64,000 nucleotides of DNA from Cepaea nemoralis (lineage: Eukaryota > Mollusca > Gastropoda > Stylommatophora > Helicidae), in contig JACEFZ010024504.1 in assembly GCA_014155875.1 (NCBI GenBank), positions 882,001 to 946,000 on the forward strand. Direction: 5' to 3'. Below are positions 35,936-45,495 of the stretch, in pieces. A program made the position numbers and the translations under genes. Below the pieces are notes generated by a model. The model did not search any database, was not told the origin of the DNA, and saw only the letters and a program-made list of their open reading frames with translations. Each line of letters begins with the position of its first letter. Positions within the stretch are counted from its first letter, which is position 1.

Positions 35936-36389
35936 CACCCACTCCCATACAAATCTGGCTACGCCTTGTACTTGTGTCGTTACCCGAAATGACTATGCTT
36001 TACTGTAAGACTAGTTTGTTAGCGTGAATTCACTACATTTTCGCCAAAATATCAAAGAAATGTCGCTGCTTTCGATGATTTAAGTTGCCTTTCAACCTAT
36101 CAAAGACATATTTCCTTGGGTGGGGGTAAATATAAGACGGCAGGAAAACTTTCACAATGATGCAACAGACAGTTTTCATAAAAATTGATCATGAATAAAG
36201 GCATTCATTTCTGAACAGACTATAAGACACTCCATTTAACCTGACAACACAGGAGAGGTCTGATGCATGACAAGGCTTGTGCACCTATGGAAAACTCTTT
36301 TGACAAAACAGAGGCAGAGAAATGCATCCTAAAAAAGAAATGAGAATCTATGCATAGAAATGAATCAATGATATAGCTCTTCAACAATC
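35936..36389. other. Unassigned
   Basis: No recognisable feature. Confidence 0.4.
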
Positions 36390-38170
36390 TTTTTCTCACT
36401 GATATTGACAGCTGTTTATTGGTCAGGGTGTTTTCCATCTTGCAAAAGGCTACCTTTGCCATAGTGATTCTTGTTCTAATCTCTACAAGGCATCTTCTAT
36501 GAGATGTAATGACTTTTCTGAGGTAGTTGTACTGATCCTATTTGAGAATTTTCCAATTTACTGATATTTCTTTATTTTTGGTGATGACCATAATCTCTGT
36601 TGCCATACAATTTAATTCCAACCATATTTCCTCACTGTGCTCCAGATCATGTTCAATGTCTGCAACCAAACTGTATCATTTGCATATATTAAATGATTAA
36701 TGTTATGTCATTTGTTGGAGATTTCTCTCATATCCTTTAAATTTCTCATAATATTTTCACTATATAGGGAAACAAGTTCAGGAGACATTACACATCCCTG
36801 TTAACACCTCTCTTGATAGGTTGGTACTGACCTACTTCATTATCACTTTTTAATGTTTCAAATATATGTTATTTTTTGTTTTTTTACAAAAGAAGTCTTT
36901 CCCATCAATTTGTAGACCTGCAAACATCTTTATCATGTAGACATGCCTTCTCCTTCCTCTTCTGTCATTTTACTGCTTTCACTGTGAAGGGTCACAGAGA
37001 GGAGGTAGATCTAATTTTCTTTTTTTCGCTTGTTACTTGTACTAATGTCATATTTAATTTCTTCAATGTTTCTTTTACTCCATCCAGCCATCTCTTCCTA
37101 GGGTCATCCTCTTGATTTGTAATATGATGTTCTCATGTAAAATGCTCTAGTCGCTTGCTGATCCGGTTCCATTCTAGATAAATGTCCTAACCACTTAATT
37201 CTTTGGTGTTCTATACAATTAATAACTGGTGGTTCAATGTACTTGTTCTTAGTTTCTCATTTGTCTCTCTATATCTTCTTGTTTCTTCTGCGTTTCTTCA
37301 GCATCTCATCTCACATGATATGATTTTGGATCTGAATGTTTCTAGGACTGTCCATGTCTGGCGTTGGTAACACAGCATTGGAATGAATAAAGCAGCTACC
37401 AGATTTGTTTTTTTACAATGTTGATATTTGGATGTTTTAGGGTAGTTTTTGTTTGATAATTGATGACGTTTACTTTTTGCATTCTCAATTTTATTTCTTT
37501 ATCTTGTCTTCAAGCCTCTGTGAACACACTGCCCGGATACTTGTACTCTCTAAATTAGTTTAATGATTTTCATTTGGATTTGTAATTATGTCATATTGTT
37601 CTGGTGTTCATCAAATTATCATAAATCCTGTATTACTCTATCAAAAGTTTGTTGTGTTGTCTATGAAGCAAAGGTGTAGGTCTTTGTTTAGTTCTATTGA
37701 ATGCTTTATTAGTATTCTTAGCAAATACACAGCATATGCTGTCTACAAACCCACATTGTTCTTTCCCCATTTTGGGTTATATTTACCTCTTAACACTTTG
37801 CATCATGATTCTAGCAAAATCTTTGTGATGCGACTCATTACGCTAATGGTTTGATTATGATCACATACCAAGATGCCTGATTTCTTCGGGATTGTACACT
37901 GATTTACATCAGTCAAGAGGTATCATATACTGTGTTCAGCAGCCTGATGACCTGGTCTATTCCATAATCTTCAAAGGCATTGATAATTTCTGTAGCGATG
38001 TTGTCCTGTCACTTTTCCTATGGCTAAGAGCATTCTGAACTTCAATCTTCAAAATTGAAGGTTCTTCATTATTATATAAAATACCATACTGTTTCTCATT
38101 TGAATCATTATTATAAAAGCCTTTCAGGTATTCTGACCATGTATTTAAAATTTGATCCCTATCCATTAAT
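36390..38170 (-). mobile_element. RTE copy, heavily decayed
   Basis: Minus-strand similarity to the RTE family is clear at 36395-36950 (MAKVAFCKMENTLTNKQLSI, the NYLGT region, 'tcaggagacattacacatccctg' for the RQGCVMSPD motif) and at 37636-38165 ('gttgtctatgaagcaaaggtgtagg', 'accaagatgcctgatttcttcgg', DQILNTWSEYLKGFYNND, EPSILKIEVQNALSH). Indels and stops are everywhere. The two halves are separated by other sequence at 36955-37635. Confidence 0.8.
36955..37635 (-). mobile_element. Other LINE fragment inserted in the RTE
   Basis: On the minus strand about 37230-37130 reads IEHQRIKWLGHLSRMEP, a post-RT motif of another endonuclease/RT LINE. The rest of the insert has no clear coding. The RTE sequence on each side is continuous when this block is left out, but I could not define the target duplication. 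Confidence 0.55.
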
Positions 38171-38881
38171 CAGCTAATTCTAAATTATCTTTGAATGGTC
38201 TAAAAAAAAAGTCTGATTCCTGAATATTTGGGGACTCTCTTTTTTTTTTCTTTTTTTCTGCGCTAGCTCGCTTTGAACTCAAGCCTAGTCCATACACACT
38301 ATTTATAGTAGTGATGGACTGAATTTTGCATGTGGGTTAGCTTTCCCTATTAACAATGTCCTTCACCATTAGGAGAACCCACTCCGACTTCAGAGGTACT
38401 TGCAATTAACGTCCCCAAGACAAGGACGACAGGTCAACATTTTAGTCCAGCTGTCTGGAGTAGGGGTTGAACCACTTACCTCGGCATCAGCACACCGGAT
38501 GTTTAAGAACACACATTCTTATCCATTTGCTCATGTGGACCTGCAGACTCTTGTCTATTAATTCTCACTAGAAGACACATAATTTCCCATTTTACACACA
38601 ATGGCTAGGAGTACTTTACCAGTAAAAACCAGAATTAGCAAACCAGGATGCCACAGTGTTAAATGGTCACAGATGTTTTATATTTATGAGCTGAAAGAAA
38701 TTTGTTCTGAATGCCACCCAGGTTGTCAGAATAAAATTAACAAATTTCATTAAACATTATTTAAATGAGCTGAATAGAAATAATACTATGTACTGGGTTG
38801 TGATGAAAGCATAAATGAAGAATAGAAAAATCAGATTTCACACCACACAGTGCTTCAAAATAATTTTCTCCATAGACTTAC
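38171..38881. other. Unassigned intronic sequence
   Basis: It contains T-rich runs (38240-38260) and no gene. It lies in the PEX11B intron just downstream of the donor. Confidence 0.4.
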
Positions 38882-38997
38882 ATTTCCTGGTTGTGCTTAA
38901 AGCACTGCTTAGTCGCTGAAGTTTAATGACAGCTTCTGGTGCCACACCATATTTGTGCAAATACCATGCACTGAACTTGCTCACATACTGTGACAAT
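38882..38997 (-). CDS. PEX11B: PEX11B, internal coding exon
   Basis: This 116-bp exon reads, between its split codons, LSQYVSKFSAWYLHKYGVAP then EAVIKLQRLSSALSTTRK. It matches the N-terminal part of PEX11B, where a Q-Y-x-S-K/R block is followed by L-x-x-L-x-x-x-L-S-x-x-R-K. It is bounded by an acceptor (ATAATTATAG) and a donor (AAAT/GTAAGT). The last base T joins TT at the start of the exon at 20767-21332 to make the expected Phe. The first base A completes a codon from an upstream exon that I could not find; about 20-25 N-terminal residues are missing and must lie at higher coordinates or outside the window. The ATG at 39027 lies in the intron and is not the start. Confidence 0.9.
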
Positions 38998-39400
38998 CTA
39001 TAATTATACAAAGAAACATGTTTTGCCAAGAGCAGGTTGGTACATACAGTTTAAAAAAATCTTCCTTGCAATATTGATGTATTATTGCTGGTGTCATCCA
39101 GGAGTTTAAAGGCCTTACCTTGGATAACGCTGCATTCATGGCAGGCTAAGGTTTTTATTTTAATAACAATGCATACATACAGATAATTTTTCTAAACTGT
39201 GCAGTGACCTGATAACTCAAAGAAGTTATACTTTAGATTTTAGAATAAGAAAGACTAAAATCTGAAAGTATGAGATGTTATATTTTCATGTGAGCTGGAG
39301 AATAAATTAGAATAAAAGACATAAAACAATCTTTACATAAAAGACTTGTAAAAATTAATAAGTTCTAATTGAGTTATTTCTGTTATGCCTTTCAACATAA
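38998..39400. other. PEX11B upstream intron, unassigned
   Basis: AT-rich, no other feature. Confidence 0.4.
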
Positions 39401-39582
39401 GGTTAGTAGAGCTGCCGTAGTCGCAGACCTGCATACAGGTGGCTCAGGCCATATGGTCGTCTTCTACTGACTGGAGCAGCAGTGGGATTCGGCAGCCCCC
39501 TGAGCGACTGAGCAGCCCTCTATAGGAACACACTGCTCATCTCCATAGCATGAGGAAGGGGCTAGAAAAGGTGCCCTAAACA

Positions 39583-40800
39583 TTGTCTGCTTCATCACTA
39601 CCTAACCAGCTAGCCGCGGTTGGTGGGTACCCTAACTGCGGTCGACATACAAAGAAAGATAAAACAAGCAAAGCTAAAAGAGTAAACCATATTCCCTTAA
39701 CAATTGGAACTTGGAATGTACGCACCCTACTTGACAGAGACGGCGCGTCGGGTCCAGAGAGACGAACAGCACTGATTGGGAGAGAGCTGGGCAGGTACAA
39801 CATCGACATTGCAGCCTTGAGCAAGACACGAGTTGCAGAAGAAGGTCAAATCTGTGAAATAGGTGCCGGCTACACATTTTTCTGGAATGGAAGGAAAAGC
39901 GAGGAAAGACGCCAATCCGGTGTGGGATTTGCCATTAAGTCGGCCCTGGTCGGCAAACTAGCTGGATTTCCAAAGGCTATAAACGACAGGCTCATGACCA
40001 TTAAATTGCCCCTGCTGAATGGAAGGAAGCATGCAACCATTGTGAGTGTCTACGCACCAACTATGACCAATGAAGATGATGTCAAGAACAAGTTCTATGA
40101 GGACCTGCACAATGTATTAACATCTGTTCCCAAAGGAGACAAACTTATACTCCTTGGGGATTGCTATGCCAGAGTAGGCATGGACACCACCTCTTGGAGT
40201 GGTATTATTGGAAAGCATGGAGTTGGAAATTGTAACAGCAATGGACTCCTCCTTGTTCAGACATGTGCCGAACACTATCTCCTGATTACCAACACAATTT
40301 TCCATCTCCCCATGAGAAACAGGACATCGTGGATGCACCCTCGATCGAAACACTGGCACCTCATTGACTATGTCATCGTCAGGAGGAGTGACAGACAAGA
40401 CGTTCGGGTGACAAAATCCATGTGTAGTGCCGAATGTTGGACAGACCATCGTCTCATTATCTCGAAAATAAACATATACATCAAACCACCACGGCGTCCT
40501 CAAGGGGTGAAAATGCAAAAGAAACTAAATGTCACCCGCCTAAACAGCAAGAAAATGCAGCTGTCATTTGAAAATATGCTGGAAGACCGCCTCAAGCCCA
40601 ATTCTGCAGCTAAACAGGATACAGAAACAGAGTGGAGAGCCCTAAAGGACATAATTTACAACACTGCTTTGGAAATCCTGGGCCCAACCCCCCGAAAGCA
40701 TAAAGATTGGTTTGATGAAAATGCCGAAGATATCAACCAATTGCTGGCCAAGAAACATCTTCTCCTCAAGGCACATTTGAATGACCCGAAGTCAACATAA
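39583..40800 (+). pseudogene. Z2 LINE endonuclease frame
   Basis: This 405-codon frame starts MSASSLPNQLAAVGG. It contains APE-like endonuclease blocks: LTIGTWNVRTLLD, DIAALSKTRVAEEG (the usual acidic residue of this block is not obvious, reading SKTR where E-T-R is typical), VSVYAPTMTNEDD, LILLGDCYARVG (usual G-D-F-N-A changed to G-D-C-Y-A), HLIDYVIVRR, and CWTDHRLIISK with the catalytic His. The C-terminal third is the linker toward RT, ending LKAHLNDPKST and TAA. The mutated catalytic blocks suggest loss of activity despite the long frame. Confidence 0.85.
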
Positions 40801-43440
40801 AAAAAAGATGCCTTCAAGAACATTCAGAGAATAGTGCAGCAGAAACTTCAGCACATGCGGGACTCCTGGCTGAGCAGCAAAGCTGATTAAATTCAAGGCT
40901 TTGCTGATAGACATGATATGAAAAACTTCTACGACTCACTGAAAGCGGTCTATGGTCCTACATCACCAGGCACAGTTCCCCTCCTCAGTGCAGATGGAGG
41001 AACATTTGTCACCAACAAGAAAGAATTCCTTCAGCGCTGGGAAGAACATTTCAGCAACATCTTAAATGCAACTTCCTTCTTCGATGATGATACCATCAAC
41101 TGCCTTCCTGTCAGAATCTCACTCGCCCGCGCCTGGAAGGCGACGAATAAGGACAAATGTGAACTCAAATAGCAGCGACTGCGCAGTGGCCAGTGGTCAG
41201 TGTGGCGCACGAAGCGCCCGAGAACTCAAAGCCAGGCCAACATGAAACACTGGCTGGGAGCTCAGAGTGCGACGACTACAAGACTGGACAGATGTGGCAT
41301 TGTATTTAATGTATTATTCCATGCTTGATGTACGAAAGCTTGTATGCTCTGTGGAGACTGAGAGTCTGCTTTATTGTATGCATTGATGATCTTGTAGATG
41401 TGTACATACGTAGTTGTAAATGAGAATGCCGCTAGTTGTGAGCGCTGCATTATCTGAAGAGTGTGATTAAAATGTTTTCAGTTATGTTACCGTGTGTTTC
41501 GTACAATCATTCGTAGTGTATGATTGTGTTTCACTCCCTGCCAGAATACACGAGCCATTGTCAAGTTATAAGTAAGATCCTGACACTTCCTCAAGTTCCC
41601 ATCAATGATACTTGATGACCTGCCAACCATAGTGGAAGTAAACAAAGCCATCCAGCAACTCTCCATGGCAAGGCACCTGGTCCGGACTCCATCCCGGCAG
41701 AGATATACAAGGCAGGTGGGCCGGTCCTAAAAGAGCAGCTTCACCAAGTCTTTACAAAAACATGTGCGTGAACGAGGCCATGCCACAAGATTTCAAGGAC
41801 GAGTCAATAGTCCACTTTTACAAACAAAAAGGAAACCGCCAATCCTGTGACAACCACCGAGGCATCTCTTTACTTTCAGTTGCAGGGAAGATACTTGCCA
41901 GAATTTTTCTCAATCGCCTCATGGCCCATCTCGATAAAGGTCTTCTTCCTGAGAGTCAATGTGGCTTCAGAAAAGAACGTGGAACTGTGACATGATTTTC
42001 GCTGCAAGGTAGCTGCAAGAGAAATGTCAGGAACAGAACTGCGAAATGTTCTCCACTTTCATTGACCTTACCAAGGCTTTTTGATACAGTCAGCAGAGAA
42101 GGACTATGGAAGATTATGGTAAAATATGGCTGTCCACGAAAGTTTGTCCAAATAGTGCGGCTATTTCATGATGGCAGGCAGGCAAGAGTACAGGAAAATG
42201 GTGAACTGTCTGAGCCCTTTCCTGTCACCAATGGAGTGAAGCAAGGATGTGTCCTGGCACCAACACTGTTCAGCCTCATGTTTTCAGCTATGTTGACGAA
42301 TGCCTTCGAGAACAACGACATTGGAATAGACATCAACTACCACATGGATGGAAAGTTATTCAATCTCAGAAGGCTGAAAGCTAAAACCAAAATTAACTGC
42401 GACATTGTCAGAGAGCTCCTAATTGCTGATGATTGCGCTCTATACGCCAACTCAGAGGCGGACATGCAACATAATGTTTCAGCTTTCTCACATGCCTGTG
42501 CCAACTTTGGGCTCAATATCAATTAGGAAAGACTGTAGTTATGTACCAGCCAGCTCCAGGGAATAATTACACTGTGCCGAATATCAAAGTGAATGGTCAT
42601 AGTCTAAGTGTTGTGGACAAATTCACCTATCTTGGCAGCACTGTGTCACAAGCTGCCACAATTGATGATGAAGTGAATGCAAGAATCTCCAAGGCCAGCG
42701 CGGCCTTTGGCAGACTGTACAAGAATGTATGGGACAGAAATGGAATAAGCCTGCAAACAAAGCTGAAAGTCTACAAAGCAGTTGTATTATCCACACTGCT
42801 ATATGCTTGTGAAACCTGGACTGTTTATCAGCAACACGCTAGGAAATTAAACCACTTCCACACAGTCTGCCTTAGGAAGTTACTGAAGATTAAATGGCAA
42901 GACAAGATCCCAGACACTGAAGTCCTAGAAAGAGCGTCCATGCCCAGTATCCACACTCTACTAATGAAGAATCAGATTCGCTGGGCTGGTCACTTGACTC
43001 GCATGCCAGATCACAGGCTCCCTAAACAAATTTTTTACGGCGAGTTGCGTTGTGGTAAACGCTCCCAAGGCGGCCAGAGGAAACGCTTTAAAGACACTCT
43101 GAAAATCTCACTGAATGCTTTTGGAATTCATCATGACACCTGGGAGACTGCAGCCAGAGACTGAAATTCGTGGCATGCATCATTACGCATGGGTGCAGTC
43201 ACTTGTGAGGCAACCAGGACTGCAAGAGCTGTGAAGAAAAGACAGAACAGAAAAACCACTGCAGGAAATCCTCCTCCAGAAACTCAAGCATTCTTTGTCC
43301 ACATTGTCAAAGAACATTTCGAGCCAAAATAGGCCTTATCAGCCATCTTAGAACTCACGGCTCCATACTTTCAACCCCACTGGATGAAATGAAACAGACG
43401 AAGAAATGTCCCGCCATCTTGCTCCAAGGGAACTCACTCT
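40801..43440 (+). pseudogene. Z2 LINE linker, RT and C-terminal zinc finger
   Basis: 40918-41103 reads MKNFYDSLKAVYGPTSPG and FLQRWEEHFSNILN. After the solo LTR, 41600-42520 carries FYKQKGNRQSCDNHRGISLL, ESQCGFRKERGTVT, NGVKQGCVLAPTLFSLMF (motif B) and LLIADDCALYANS (motif C, IADD in place of the usual FADD). 42541-43164 reads VVDKFTYLGSTVSQ, LLYACETWTVY, RKLLKIKWQDKIPDTEVLE and RWAGHLTRMPDHRLPKQIFY. A degenerate C2H2 finger follows around 43280-43360. Stops and frame changes separate these pieces. Confidence 0.85.
41109..41585 (+). mobile_element. Solo LTR in the Z2 LINE
   Basis: The 477-bp block starts TGTCAG and ends CTGACA, exact inverse complements. It is flanked by the perfect 5-bp repeat CTTCC at 41104-41108 and 41586-41590. 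Removing it and one CTTCC restores continuous LINE coding (TINCLP then QVPIND-type sequence). A TGATTAAAATG near 41466 may be the polyadenylation region. TG...CA ends and a 5-bp duplication fit a Gypsy or BEL element; the family is unknown. The strand is arbitrary. Confidence 0.9.
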
Positions 43441-43639
43441 CTGATTAAACCAGAAATTAGTTATAAACAGTTATATCTACTTATAATGTTTCTTTGTGTG
43501 TGTGTCCTTTATGCGTTCCCGGACGGTCCATCCGATTGAGATGAAATTTTGTACAGATGTTGTTCTCACTCCCGCAGATCCAACTAAAATAGTTAGTTTA
43601 AAATAAATTTTTAATTTTTACACGAAAGAAAAAGGCATT

Positions 43640-43790
43640 ACGAGCTTCAGAAACAGACGAGCAACGGGAACGGGAACATCAGAAACAGACGAGCAACAGG
43701 AATGGGAGCATCAGAAACAGACAAGCAATGGGATAGGAACGGGAGCATCAGAAACAGACGAGCAACGGGAATGGGAACGGGAGCAGGGGC
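43640..43790. repeat. Short tandem repeat in the Helitron, about 42 bp unit
   Basis: Three to four imperfect units of the form catcagaaacagacgagcaa followed by cggga and gggaacggga-type sequence. They lie between the Helitron 5' end and the Tigger. Confidence 0.8.
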
Positions 43791-43972
43791 TGAATGCGTA
43801 CTCTGTGCGCTTAGAGAAATGTACAGTGGAACCTCGCTTAACGAGGACCTCGCATAACGAGTAATTCGCATAACGAGCAAAATAAATTGTAAAAAAATGA
43901 CTCGCTGAACGAGCGACGTTTCACATAACAAGTGACTGTGGGGAGGGGAAATCCTGGATTTTGCGCCTGCTT

Positions 43973-44436
43973 AGAAGAAGCTTTGGCCGGAGAGCATTGT
44001 CGAATGTGACTTTGAGGGGTTTGAAACAGTACCTGTGGAGCCTGTAGTCAACGAGATTGTGTCTTTGGCCAAGATCATGGGACTGAAGGTGGATAACAAA
44101 GATATCGATGAGCTTGTGGAAGAGCATAGCCAAGAGCTGACCACCAAAGAGCTTATGGAATTACATTGTGTTTCACAGCAAGAAGTTTTGGAGGAGAGTT
44201 TGTCCGAGGAGAAGGAGAAGGTAACAGCAAACCAACAATCTTTTGGCGCAATAAGAGAAATGCTGAAAGCATGGGAAACACTTGCATCGTACATTGAGAA
44301 CCATCACCCTAATAAGGCAGTGGCTATGAGAGCTACTAATTTATTTAATGATAATGCTGTTTCGCATTTCCACCAAATTCTGAAGGGTCGGCAAAAACAA
44401 ATTTCTCTAGACAGCTTTCTAGTAAAAAAGAATTAG
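43973..44436 (+). pseudogene. Tigger transposase, C-terminal remnant
   Basis: The open frame begins KKLWPESIVECDFEGF and continues VVNEIVSLAKIMGLKVDNKD, VEEHSQELTTKELMELH, then NLFNDNAVSHFHQILKGRQK and SLDSFLVKKN, TAG. It matches the C-terminal end of Tigger/TIGD-type transposases. The DNA-binding CENP-B-like domain and the DDE catalytic core are missing, so the element was already non-autonomous. Confidence 0.9.
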
Positions 44437-44523
44437 GTATGTATTTAAATATTGAGCACAACCCACTACTGGCAACGCCGATCGCATTCCGGCACGAACC
44501 TAAGGCCTATCCACATCATGGAA

Positions 44524-44568
44524 GCACTATACTCGAGTTTCGCCCTCGTTTGAGCTCGTCAGTAGTGC
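44524..44568 (-). ncRNA. Hammerhead ribozyme motif, copy 1
   Basis: Read on the minus strand: GCACUA (stem I), CUGACGA (core), GCUC-AAACGA-GGGC (stem II, one G-U pair), GAA (core), ACUCGAGU (palindromic stem III with no loop), A (position 17), UAGUGC (stem I). Stem I pairs 6/6, A2.1 with U1.1 onward. The core residues C3 to A9 and G12-A14 and the A15.1-U16.1 pair all match the consensus. Predicted cleavage is between plus-strand positions 44530 and 44529. The loopless stem III is typical of minimal hammerheads in Penelope-like elements and retrozymes, which often act as dimers. Confidence 0.88.
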
Positions 44569-44925
44569 ATATCCCTGACCGGATCCGGAAACAAGCCCCG
44601 GATCACGCGTGTGAAGCGGGTGTGTAACCACGCAGCACACACTGGACACGCCAAATTATCACACCGGAATACCACAACGCTACCCATCGTAGGCTATGCT
44701 CAAGATTGCCCAATCGCCGCGACTGACGTCCGTCAATCGATGTGGACCCGAACGATCAGGACTTCTCACTGGCAAGGAACACCAGGCCTCCTAAATCCAG
44801 TGAGCAATGATAAAATTGATTATTTGGTTGTTTCGGGATTTGAAATTTAAATATTGAGCACAACCCACTACTGGCAACGCCGATCGCATTCCGGCACGAA
44901 CCTAAGGCCTATCCACATCATGGAA

Positions 44926-44970
44926 GCACTATACTCGAGTTTCGCCCTCGTTTGAGCTCGTCAGTAGTGC
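44926..44970 (-). ncRNA. Hammerhead ribozyme motif, copy 2
   Basis: Identical to the motif at 44524-44568, displaced by exactly one 402-bp unit. Predicted cleavage is between 44932 and 44931. Cleavage at both sites of a minus-strand transcript would release one 402-nt monomer. Confidence 0.88.
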
Positions 44971-45495
44971 ATATCCCTGACCGGATCCGGAAACAAGCCC
45001 CGGATCACGCGTGTGAAGCGGGTGTGTAACCACGCAGCACACACTGGACACGCCAAATTATCACACCGGAATACCACAACGCTACCCATCGTAGGCTATG
45101 CTCAAGGGGTTTGTATTATAAATTGTAAATTAATTATTTCAATTTTTTTTTTTCTACAAATCGAATTATCATTCCAGGTTCGTTCATTCCGCGATAGAAG
45201 AGGAAGATGAATCACGCCCCTTAACAATGTATATATAATTTTCTTTGGAGAAACGTTATACAAAATATTTTGAGTATTTTTTCGGCATGGAACACATTAT
45301 TGTATTTTACATTAATTTGCATGGGAATAACTGTTTCGCTTAACAAGTGTTTCGCTTTACGAGTAAGGTTCTGGAACAAATTATGCTCATTAAGCGAGGT
45401 TCCACTGTATTTGAATGTATAATGACTACTTATATGAATTCAATGAGACGCTCCCCGCCAGGTGCCTGACGATGACAGGCCGGGTCGTCAGCTAG

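Larger units (their letters stand above)
21333..38881 (-). other. PEX11B: PEX11B intron, 17.5 kb
   Basis: The donor is GTAAGT (minus strand, 38881 downward) and the acceptor TTCTCTAG (ending at 21333). It is a phase 1 intron of 17,549 bp. Nearly all identifiable content is transposable: SINEs, RNase H LINEs, RTE copies in both orientations, an IS630-type transposase and a SINE-derived tandem array. Confidence 0.88.
39401..43446 (+). mobile_element. Zinc-finger LINE (family Z2), long copy
   Basis: It runs from a leader (39401-39582) through endonuclease, linker, RT and C-terminal zinc-finger regions. The order and motifs are those of RTE-like LINEs often annotated as craniofacial development protein 2-like. 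A solo LTR at 41109-41585 splits it between linker and RT. A Helitron begins 30 bp past its end. Several stops (40798, 40888, 41992, 42523) and frameshifts make it inactive. Confidence 0.85.
44446..45107 (-). mobile_element. Retrozyme-like element: 402-bp direct repeat with hammerhead ribozymes
   Basis: One complete 402-bp unit (44446-44847) is followed by a 260-bp partial unit (44848-45107). The shared 260 bp look identical, base for base. Flanks GGTATGTATT (44436-44445) and GGTTTGTATT (45108-45117) form a 10-bp target duplication with one mismatch. Each unit carries a minus-strand sequence matching a type I hammerhead ribozyme, spaced 402 bp apart. No protein is encoded. This is the architecture of animal retrozymes: tandem non-coding monomers whose transcript self-cleaves to unit length, known in several animal groups and thought to depend on Penelope-like or other RTs. 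A piece of a Penelope-like element's pseudo-LTR is the main alternative. Confidence 0.82.
43824..45407 (+). mobile_element. Tigger (pogo-type) DNA transposon
   Basis: Terminal inverted repeats CAGTGGAACCTCGCTTAACG (43824-43843) and the complementary end 'attaagcgaggttccactg' (45389-45407), with TA on both sides (43822-43823 and 45408-45409), are typical of Tigger. Subterminal copies of the 'cgcataacgag' motif extend the left end. Only the C-terminal part of the transposase is left inside. The retrozyme-like repeat at 44446-45107 was inserted just past the transposase stop. Confidence 0.93.
43476..45495 (+). mobile_element. Non-autonomous Helitron
   Basis: The 5' end TCTACTTATAATG follows an A, and the segment 'gagatgaaattttgtacaga' at about 43540 is characteristic of many animal Helitron 5' ends. 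The 3' end is a 7-bp hairpin CTGACGA (45466-45472) / TCGTCAG (45485-45491) followed directly by CTAG (45492-45495) and then T. Insertion is between A and T with no target duplication, as Helitrons do. There is no Rep/helicase. The interior holds a Tigger element that makes up most of its length. Orientation follows the 3' hairpin. Confidence 0.75.

Noticed and set aside
38838..39029. ATG at 39027-39029 as the PEX11B start
   Set aside because: MAKHVSLYNYR is not PEX11-like and is separated from the homologous part by a good acceptor site (ATAATTATAG). The homologous exon begins at 38997.
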